This document shows, one piece after another, positions 55,170-64,000 of a stretch of DNA of 64,000 bases. Below the pieces are notes generated by a model. That model made no database searches. It was not told the DNA's origin and saw only the letters and a program-made list of their open reading frames with translations. The translations under genes and the position numbers were made by a program. How positions within the stretch are numbered: the stretch's first letter is position 1; each line of letters starts with the position of its first letter. This DNA is from Mermis nigrescens (Eukaryota > Nematoda > Enoplea > Mermithida > Mermithidae): assembly GCA_036768485.1 (NCBI GenBank), contig JAVLUZ010000608.1, forward strand, positions 570,501 through 634,500. Direction: 5' to 3'.

Positions 55170-57780
55170 AAACAAACAAACTTTCAAAAATATATAGTAG
55201 ATTACGTTGTCAATCCTCAAGTATTCTAAGGATTTAAATCACACAACAAAATATTATAATCTTTTATTCTGGGACGTTGGGGAAATCTTATCCGTGTGTC
55301 AGCCATAATAAGTTCGGTTGCTGACCTTTACCCATCTTTACTCCGTGTTTATCACCGCTTTTTAGCGTATTATCGCCTATTTCTAAATATTTCATTTTAC
55401 GCAAAATCAACAAATTAGGAGAATGAATGTGCACTTCGATTTGTCACACCTCTGCAACACTGCTATTTTGATTAGCGCGAGCTCACAGCATGCAATCTGT
55501 GCTAATGGGTTATTTCTTAAAACCAACTTTACCGTTCTGTGATATGTTTGGATGGCAACTTCCTGCTGCCAAATCAGATCGGAAGTACTTAACGAATTCA
55601 GCTACTGTGGAACTGCAAATACTTCTAGCTCTATGACAGCATAGTTTTTCTTAGCGCATTTTAGAGGACAGATCGCATAGTAATGTATTAACATTTTTAA
55701 CATATTTAATAATATATTATTATATTAATTTGCGTTCTTAATATATAATAATATAGTTTATTATTACATTCAAGAACGCGCGCGACGTCTATTTGTGTGA
55801 CATTGCAAAGCCAGGGTGAGGTGGAGGAAGCAATTTTATCAATTATTTCCAGACTTTGAAAAGAATTCTCCGTTTTTTCTTTCCAAGAAGGTTACATCTT
55901 ATTTTAAGCAAGCAATTCATTAGCTCTGCGACTTCAGAACAATTTTCTTAAATGAATCTTCGATAATAAGAGCCATAACCCAATAGAACGATTTTATTGC
56001 TTTAACGTCTTTAATCGCTTTTAAATCAGGTGAAATCCTCTGTCCTGCGATTATGTATGCGAGAAATAGTGTGTATTTGTGTGGAATTGGCATCTCGATA
56101 GTTTTAATGTCATATTTGCTACATTTAACCTTTCGAGAAGCGTTTCATCTTTTGATGATCTGACACGAAGATTAATATTTTGTTCAGAATTAGATACATT
56201 AGGCAGGTGCTCCTCTGGAGAGAATTCGAATATTTTCCTGAACCATTGTATCAAAAATTTCAGAACTTTAAGCTTCTTGCTTATATACAGATTAGTAAAA
56301 GCTTTTAGGAATAAAATCCGTGTTTTAGGCTTTTAATAATTTTCGCAAGCTCGATTTTTCCTCGCCGTTTTCAAATTAATTATGCGTCGTTTTATAATTA
56401 ATTTATTCGAATTCAATTATTCGCTTTTATCCTTTAGTTATTAAAAGTGTGCTGAAGACACTGCTCTACTAAAGCATAGAAAAAGGCGAAAAAGAGCTGG
56501 CTAAAAACTGACCATAAATCACGAAAAGATTATGAATCGTGATTCAATCTTAGTTTTTTTTCAATTCACGCCCAACGTTTTATACTCATTTTTTCTGTTT
56601 TATAAAGAAGCTTTCAAAGTAGACCGAATACTGGTCCTCCAGCAACTCTGTGGGGCCTTAAATCGAAAGAAAATGATTTTTTTTCAATTTAATTCTAGTG
56701 AAGTTGCCGAAACATGAACTGAGCCGTTTTTTGGTAATTCAGTTTCTTTATACCAAAAAAATATCAACACTTTATTTTGTATAAACCGTTTATATTTCAG
56801 AAAAATGAGATAGGTCCTCTGCCATTTGATCGAACATAAAGCATACTACAACTTCTTGTTCTGATATCTAGGCATTGTGTATTTCACCTTATTTCACCCA
56901 CTAACCTAAAATGTGGCGTAAAGGTCATATATGACAACAAGTGCTTATTTCAATCGCAGAAACAGCATTTATGAAAGATGAAAGGATTTGTAATGGACGA
57001 CAGAAATGAAGATTATATGTGCACAACGTTTAACTCCAAAATCTGTGTACATAAGAAAATAGCAAAACGTAGTCTATAATTTTCGCAAAAAAATGTGTGC
57101 AAATACGTATTATGAGCTTCGTAAATACAGCTAGTATAATTGAGGACGATAACGTATACACAATACTAAACAGAAAAACATGTTATTTTTCATAAAGCAT
57201 ATGTGATTTTGAGTACATATCTTTTTTTGAGCGTACAAATTTGATTTCTTGAAATACGAGCATACAGCGTATTTGAAGAATTTAAAAAGTAATATAATAC
57301 GTGATACACTGTTTTAGTAATATCTATTATGATAATGTAGTAATATACTAATAACATATACTAATTTGCAATATATTATAATATAATAATATAATGATAG
57401 ATATATAATTTATCTTCAGACGCATAATATAATAAACAAAGCATCACGTCTATAAATATGAAACTGCATGCACAATAGAAAGTCTATTGGCAAAAATGAT
57501 CAAGAAAATTTATAGAATTTCAGTAATTAATCATAGAATATTTGTCTTTAAAAAATAAAACAGATTGAGATAAAGTTGCACAAAATTGTAAAGTAATTCA
57601 ACAGTGAAAAGTTCTCACCCGTCCATGAAATTATATAACGCCAATCCGTAGTGAAATTACTTCCCATGTCGATTAATGATCCGCTTGGTGATGTCAATCG
57701 GGCTGATTGGTATCTTGAGGAAAATCGACCATTTTACCTGGCCTACACTTTATGGATTCTTTGTCCCTATCAGCATTATT
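55170..57780. other. LTR-element interior without recognisable genes
   Basis: AT-rich, including ATATAATA runs at 55690-55760 and 57300-57430. I see no protease, reverse transcriptase, RNase H or integrase motif in any frame. It may be replaced DNA or pol decayed past recognition. Confidence 0.55.
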
Positions 57781-57805
57781 CAAATTTTGTCTCGCATTAT
57801 TTAAA

Positions 57806-58787
57806 TTAATTACAATAGCTCTGATTATTACGATCGTTTAGCATGTTCCTTGCTAGCCCATTATTTTTGAAATTAATATTTCTTCGGTACGAGCAACGGC
57901 TTACATTGCGATTCACATCTCTATTATGATAATTACCCATGCGGGAGCGGCACATATTTGTACTATGATTTGTGCGACGGCAAAGGGCGCATCGTGGATT
58001 TCGTGCCATAAGCGCTTGGTTCTCTTCCGTTTTCCGCACTAAGTTGGACTCTGAAGGCAAAATTGTTGAATTGTAGTCAGGTCTAGACTCGAGCTGCATG
58101 GGGTACTCTAAGTGTTCCCTAAATACCTGACGTTCGATGTAGGACGCCCGCCTGATGGCATCTGTTAAGGTCCCGAACTCTTGGTACTTAAGTCCCTCAT
58201 AAATTTTAGGTAAAAGACCGCGAATAAAGATCGGTTTTATTATGCTTTCCCGGTTTCCTTCCAAAAGTTGAGGGTAAGCAGATCTTGCTAGTCGTTTAAA
58301 TTTTTCAGAAAATTCCTGGACAGACTCAGTGATTTGCTGCTTTGCATCATAGACCATCCTCTGATAAATGTCACTATCGCGATCCTCTAAAAACTCAGAT
58401 TTAAGTGCATCTACTACGTCATTATATGTGGGAACTCGTAGTGTTTCTGAGAATATTAGTTAAGATCGCAAAAGCAGTCCCGGTTAAATTAGATTCTAAA
58501 AATGCGATTTTATAGCAATCATCCGCATTCAAAATTCCTTGGAGAAGCATATATTTCTCAAATTTTTTCAGCCATTCTTGAAACGACTCTCCAAAAGCTC
58601 CGGAAAATGTTTTAGGGGGTCGAAAGCTCATTAAAGCCCCAAAGTGTTGGAAAGGATCTCTAACACCTGACAAATTACACTGTGTAAGCGCTTTCCGTAA
58701 ACCTCGCATTTCCTGAGTGAGGGGCTGCAAATGCTCTTCGAAAACTCTACTAAAAGCATCTTCTACATTTTTTGTATCAGTCGCCAT
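57806..58787 (-). pseudogene. gag of the LTR element, frameshifted
   Basis: The first part (58787 to about 58440) starts at ATG and reads ATDTKNVEDAF, then FRPPKTFSGAFGESFQEWLK, the capsid-type segment common in insect Gypsy gags. The second part (to 57806) holds ESVQEFSEKFKRLARSAYP and a zinc knuckle CALCRRTNHSTNMC (C-x2-C-x4-H-x4-C) followed by an Arg/Asn-rich tail. The two are in different frames. Codons of the second frame stay open back to about 58440, so a single indel near 58435-58445 explains the break. Together they are about 325 residues, a normal Gypsy gag size. Gag packages element RNA (family knowledge). This copy cannot make a full-length protein. Confidence 0.85.
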
Positions 58788-59776
58788 TTTTCGTGTTTAT
58801 TGAAATTTCACTTTTTTCAATCATAAATCTGGTCTGATGCACCGTGCTAGGCGGAAAAATAAACTTTTGTCCCGCCGTGAATATACTGAATGGCAAAATA
58901 CAAGCCCAGATTTTGGGAAGTGCTTAACGAAGTAAGCAAAGTGTGTTAAAATCTCTGATGAGCCTTAATTTCAGAGCTTCTTGATCAAAAATATTTCAAA
59001 AAGGGTTAATGCTTTTTTCCTGATAACTTTTTCAGTTTCAAACAAGAATTTAAATTCTTTTGACTTTTACAGTTCTTCGATTTCTATTAGTCCTCCCTGA
59101 CTGTTATTCTACACGAACCACGAAATACAAGTACAGTATAGGGGTTAGAGTTGAAATCGGTTTTATGTTGTTACAATTTTTCGCTTTTTCAATCTTTCCT
59201 GACCGTGACCCTATTGAAACGCCAAAGAAATAATCTGAATGCCTGCTGAAGTCGCCGGCCGGACGAAATCAACAGAAGTGAGGCGCTCTGACTGACTTAA
59301 AATCACGATAAAAAGCCAGCAAAACTTTTTAAACAATTTTCGGGGTGTGTCCAAATATTCACTTTGTCGGCTGTCCGACTTTAAATTAATCAATTTATTT
59401 TAACGGATGTCCGTTTATTTAAAATTATCCAGTTTATTCGGTTGTCCGAATATTTAAAACGAATTTATCGGCTGTCCGATTATTTGAAATCATTCACTTA
59501 TTTGGCTGTCCGAATATTCAAACGAATTTGTCGGTTGTCCGATATTTATTATCTTGAATTGCGATTGCGGTCGTCCGCCACTGGATGTCCAGTCTTTTTC
59601 CGGATGTCCGGGAATACAAAAGTTCAGTAAATTTTCTCTCTTGGAAAAATTTTACTGTCGTGATTTCAATGCGGGTCAACGGTAAAAAGCGTAAGTCAAT
59701 TTGAAGCGAAAACGAATTTTCAGAAATTAGAAAATTTCGAAAGCTCGAAGTTAATGCCGTAGGCTCTATCCTTTTT

Positions 59777-59788
59777 TTCTGCGCCACA
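59777..59788 (-). promoter_or_regulatory. Possible primer-binding site
   Basis: TGGCGCAGAAAA on the minus strand, five bases after the LTR edge. It begins TGG as required to pair with a tRNA 3' CCA. The tRNA could not be identified. Confidence 0.4.
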
Positions 59789-59793
59789 AAATA

Positions 59794-61067
59794 TGTCACG
59801 TTCAGTGCGATCCCTTAACCTTAATTTCTCACTTAGACCTATCGCAAAACGCGTGACACGTCTTAGATCAAGAAGACAGAGATTTTTGGATTAGTTTATT
59901 TAGAAAATAACCCTTATAATTCCAGACACTATCAAATTAAGACGAATTAGAACTCACGTTCTAATGATAATATATGAATGGCCAAATAATTTAGGCTATA
60001 AAATCAAGAGCTAATAATATACGATTAGGCGATGATCGTAATATTAATAAAATGTAAATTTGGCTATGGCGAAAGCAATGAATAAGTGATTAAATGATAG
60101 TAAGAGTAATAAATAATTGTATCGGCGATGGCATGAGTGATGAAACACTGAGCTAATAATGTTAAAATAGTAAATAAACTGAGTTGTTCCGCAACTCGGC
60201 AAAGGCTGAGCCACGCTCGGCGTCAGCACCAAAAGGCTGAGCCACACTCGGCGTCAGCACCGAAAGGCTGAGCCACGCTCGGCGTCAGCACCGAAAGGCT
60301 GAGCCACGCTCGGCGTCAGCACCAAAAGGCTGAGCCACACTCGGCGTCAGCACCAAAAGGCTGAGCCAGTTATGTATCTGTAATCCGCTTTTTAAAGAAC
60401 TTTTGAATTATTTTGAATTGATTGATGATCTGGCAGGCGGCCAAGTCGCGACTTGGGCCTGCCGATATTTGCATATCAGTTACATGGGTTGGGCATATTT
60501 TACATGCTTCCGGGTAACGTTTATTGTATTTCCGTTTCCCCTGAACTTTTGCCCCTATTGTTTCTATCAAGCTGTACTTTGTGTGCGACTTTTGTTCTAG
60601 CGCGTCCATCGTTTAACATGGCAGAAGCATATTTGCATATTTAAAGCGGATTCGCGCATACTTACGTGCTAAAGCCCGCCTATATTTTGTACACCAGTAA
60701 CGCTATTAAATGCTCAATTTTTTACTAATTTTTGTGGATTATCCGGATTAATTCCGGATAACTGTCAGATTAAAACTGACTTCGTTCCTTTGTTTCATTT
60801 TCCCAGACCGCCTAAATCAACTTCCATCCGTTCCTACCTTAATCTCTTTTGCAATCGCCTTTTTTCGCATATCTCAGCATACTTCGTACTTACAATTACG
60901 AACATGTATGTATAAAGTATATCGCGTAATAATAATATTAATATAGCAAGGCACGAAAAGATAGCAACAATATTTTTGAACAATTTTCATCAACGTTTTC
61001 AGGTAAAATGTAATAATTTAAACGATTCGCGAAATCAAAGGCAATCAATATAGAGCGCTACTTGACA
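59794..61067 (-). repeat. Right LTR (5' LTR of the element)
   Basis: 1274 bp, with the same ends as the left LTR. It has five full 31-bp repeat copies instead of four. It is identical to the left LTR over the last ~700 bp (60368-61067), with about a dozen differences in the first ~400 bp. Confidence 0.97.
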
Positions 61068-61189
61068 CTATGACGTCGAAATTAAATGCTGAAAACATAG
61101 TGCCTTCAAGGCATAATTTAAACAGACAGACAATAGACTTTAAAGACCATTAAATGCGTCATCATTAACTCAATGCTCTAGAACAAAGG

Positions 61190-61700
61190 CTAACATGCAG
61201 CGCAAACTTTACACAACCGCCTAGTGTAAAGAGGAATTTATTCCGATTTGTAAATCTGATATTACGATATTACTCGGATATTATTACCAACATTTTTGAA
61301 AAAATTGCATGTCTACAATGGTCTGAGGACAAATAAACAATGAGTGTAAACTACTTTACATCATTGTTGGATGTAAACAAACGCGCCTACGTGACGTCTC
61401 ACATTTGATTCTTTGAAAATTTCTAGACTACAGGAAAAAACTAGGTTTCTGGAATGCTCAAAAACGAAGATAAATACATATGTAGTGTAAACGTCATGTA
61501 AACACCTAGTGTAAAGAAGATTCTGGTCAGATTCGTAATTTTGATATTGTTACGATATTACGATTAATATTTATGAAAAAAATTAATTCTCCATAATGTT
61601 CTATGGGCAAACTAACAATAGGTGTAAATCACTTTACAACACTGTAGAGTGTAAACATATGCGCCAGACTGGCATATCAATTTGGTTCCTGGTCCATTTC
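61190..61700. repeat. 272-bp satellite, second locus, about two units
   Basis: Units start near 61231 and 61511 with CCGATTTGTAAATCTGATATT-type segments and paired GTGTAAAC/CTTTACA words, as at 50180-50960. TTTACAC words continue sparsely to about 62700. Confidence 0.8.
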
Positions 61701-62880
61701 TAGACTTGATAATCATGTCCCTGACTTATAACGGGGAAGCAGGCAGAAAAAACAAGACAGAAGCGCATTTTAAACACAAAAATTTGACTTTACACTCGCT
61801 AAATATTAATGTATAGACAATTTGCTTTGACATGCACCCGATATAAAGCACTTAATTTTTATTCTATTGGATTTATCTCGACTTCTGGACGGAGAAAGTG
61901 GCGAACAAAAACCGCAACAAAAACGTATTTTCCATCATTTAGAACACTGTAAACTTTAAAATTCCCCATTGAATTTAAAGAAATTCGGTTTGGTACAATT
62001 AGTAGCTTTTAAATCATAGTACATTCCTGTGTGCCAAAATTCTCTTGCAAAAATTATTTGGTATGATTTATTAATCAAAAATTCGGAAAAAACGTGTTTT
62101 TTCGCCCATTTTTGACCTCTGATTTCGAACTTTACACCCGCATAAATAACTCAGTATTGTGTTTTCTTAAATGCGGTTTGCTGCGATGTGTAGCCCCTGA
62201 GAGGCACTTTATTAATGCGGTCTTCAATTCACACTGACTCATAAGCGGAAAAATTTGGCAGAGAAATCTTACTTAAAATCCGTTTTTTACACCATCCACT
62301 AGAGTGTAAACTTTAAACCCCAGGATCTAACTCACCATAGAGTGTAGAAGACTTTGCTTATATGCAGAATGTAGCCCTTGATCCGCTCTACATTTCTGTC
62401 AGAGAACAATTCAAAAACTCATAACCGGAGTCAGATTCAGACATAAGCAGGTTGAAAACTCGACCAAAAAGTGCTTTTTCACCCCAAGATTTTCGCACTC
62501 TTTACACTGCCATTCAAGAACTAATGCGAATTTCAAAAAAACAAAAAATGGTCATCTGTAGAATTCATCCCTCTATAATCCCATGCTGCTCAATTGTTCG
62601 AGTCATCAATACTCAGTTGTCCACATGCCGTGATAAAAAGGTCCCAAAATTTGTCCTATGTTATAACGTAACACAAAAACTTTACACCTTCTTTACACAG
62701 TTAGTTTTGAGTTTCAAGAAAAACAAAAAAACGCGGACAGCGAATTTTTTATAATCTTTCTTTTAAAAAAACCGCACCTTCCAGAAGTGTCCCGTTATAG
62801 CTGTAGGGGGGTGCACAGGTGTTAGGGGTACCCAAGTATATTATAGGTAACGCGCTAACGCGCTACCTAAGATACCTAGC

Positions 62881-63047
62881 TATAGTCTGTTTCACATAAG
62901 TTTGTGCTTTTATGTTCATGATTCTTTGATGTTGTAAACTAGAATTTCTGCAATTGCGTTGAATTGATCTATACTTATCGTACGCTATCGGTTTACATAT
63001 TATAGAAAAATTCTTAAAATTCATCCAATAAATGAAACAGAACTATA
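62881..63047. mobile_element. TATAGTCTG-type MITE, 167 bp
   Basis: Starts TATAGTCTGTTTCACATAA and ends TGAAACAGAACTATA, an imperfect inverse. Same family as 48449-48545, with a longer interior. Confidence 0.65.
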
Positions 63048-63245
63048 GGTGCGTGCATGCATGCATATGAATAAATTTACATATGTACAAGTAATTCCAT
63101 AGGTCTGCAAAAAATTCTTGCTCTGATTCTGTAAAACTGATTCAACATCTGATTAAAATGATAACATTAGTTCTTTGAGCGTTAAAAATAAGTTATTGTA
63201 CAGTTTCTCGTTAATTTCCAGCAATTTTGAGGAAAACTTTCAGTC

Positions 63246-63361
63246 CGGCGCCAAAACGGCCGTCGCCAAAACGGCTGTCGCCAAAACGGCCGGCGCCAAA
63301 ACGGCCGGCACCAAAACGGCCGTCGCCAAAACGGCCGTCGCCAAAACGGCGTCACCAAAAC
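63246..63361. repeat. 15-bp minisatellite
   Basis: GCCAAAACGGCCGTC repeats about 7.5 times, giving AKTAV in one frame and KRPSP in another. GC-rich in an AT-rich setting. Confidence 0.95.
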
Positions 63362-63467
63362 GTCCTAGACCGTGAGTTTTATGCCCACCTGAAGCATAAA
63401 CTAGCGGGTTAACACCCGACTGCAGCACTGTTGAAAAGGCAGCGTGCAATACCGATCGAGTGCAACA

Positions 63468-63550
63468 CCAAGAGAGCAACAGATGGGCTCTATCGATTGG
63501 TGAGCATGATGCAACCAAGAGAGCAACAGATGGGCTCTATCGATTGGTGC
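63468..63550. repeat. 47-bp direct duplication
   Basis: CCAAGAGAGCAACAGATGGG and the following CTCTATCGATTGGTG occur at 63468 and 63515. Confidence 0.9.
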
Positions 63551-63879
63551 ATAATGGCCTGGTGAGCGTGGTAGGCATACCGCTATAGCCCGTCTTAGCT
63601 CGTCATCGGCTTTAATGGCCTGTTGGGGTATTATCTTCCCATCATAGGCGTTTAAACCGGAGTTCAAAAGGCGTACTGACAGCAGTTACAATAGTAGTAC
63701 GTAGGTCCGTCAGATATCGCGGGTAAACCCCCAAACCTACATTTATGTGTGCTTAATGCCTTTCATCTCCTTGACCTCAGGTGTGAAAGTTAGGGCATTC
63801 AGTTGGCTGCTTTGCATCACCAACTCTCGTTTATTGCATTGCACTTCAAATACATCATTCTCCTATGTAGGTCCCCAGG

Positions 63880-63975
63880 CGACCATATTTACACTTTATC
63901 TTTATCTTTTTGTTTACTTTATCTTGTGAATTATCTTTATCTTTCTTAATTTTTTATCTTTATCTTTATCTTCCA
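63880..63975. repeat. TTATCT microsatellite
   Basis: Impure runs of TTATCTTTATCT at the right edge of the window. Confidence 0.9.
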
Positions 63976-64000
63976 GATTTCAAAATTTCAACTTTTTCTT

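Larger units (their letters stand above)
51839..61067 (-). mobile_element. LTR retrotransposon, Ty3/Gypsy-like, pol lost
   Basis: Two direct LTRs of 1242 and 1274 bp enclose 6.7 kb. Orientation is minus: gag follows the right LTR, and a purine run (AAGGAGGGG on the minus strand, 53082-53090) directly precedes the left LTR as the polypurine tract. TGGCGCAGAAA starts five bases inside the right LTR (59777-59788) and could pair with a tRNA ending GCGCCA. The Gypsy class is inferred from the 4-bp duplication and gag style, because no protease, reverse transcriptase or integrase is recognisable. The interior instead holds minisatellites (53390-54235) and an inverted-repeat element (54588-55162). 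Confidence 0.88.

Overview
The window is AT-rich animal nuclear DNA, most likely from an arthropod (a cautious inference from the style of the F-box protein, the Ty3/Gypsy-like LTR element and the mix of hAT and Tc1/mariner-type repeats). Genes are split by introns, there is no operon structure, and most of the sequence is dispersed and tandem repeats. A 17-base run of N at 41210-41226 marks an assembly gap.

Region 1 (203-35453, minus strand) is the 5' part of one ubiquitin-specific protease gene of the USP4/USP11/USP15 family. Fourteen coding exons can be read, all joining in phase: DUSP domain, ubiquitin-like domain, a proline/serine-rich linker, then the catalytic domain from the Cys box to the first zinc-ribbon cysteines and on into an acidic insert. 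The 3' half, with the His box, lies beyond the left edge. Exons make up 1.94 kb of 35.25 kb. The introns hold hAT elements with clear 8-bp target duplications, some nested three deep, a long-inverted-repeat element, a 200-bp TA run and several repeat families that share a GGCGC-TTC-GCGCC hairpin.

Region 2 (36-41 kb) is a repeat graveyard: a tRNA-like stretch, two non-LTR retrotransposon C-terminal fragments, and a satellite of palindromic ~60-bp units hit precisely by a TA-flanked inverted-repeat element and a hAT element.

Region 3 (41.9-48.3 kb) is the most unusual. It carries two diverged copies of the C-terminal end of a capsid protein of the Polinton/Maverick (adintovirus-like) type, one frameshifted and one cut off at a perfect 40-bp palindrome. 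It also has an exon-like ORF, a small tail-anchored ORF, another short ORF and, on the opposite strand, a compact intronless F-box gene with its own TATA box and poly(A) signal. A TTTAGGCG-like motif and TGACGTCA sites recur here. I read this as the eroded remains of a virus-like or Maverick element, possibly with a captured F-box gene.

Region 4 (48.4-64 kb) has a large fold-back repeat, a 272-bp satellite rich in GTGTAAAC/TTTACAC, and one 9.2-kb LTR retrotransposon on the minus strand (51839-61067, 4-bp target duplication CTAT). That element keeps both LTRs and a frameshifted gag but has no recognisable pol. Minisatellites and an inverted-repeat element fill its interior and the right edge.
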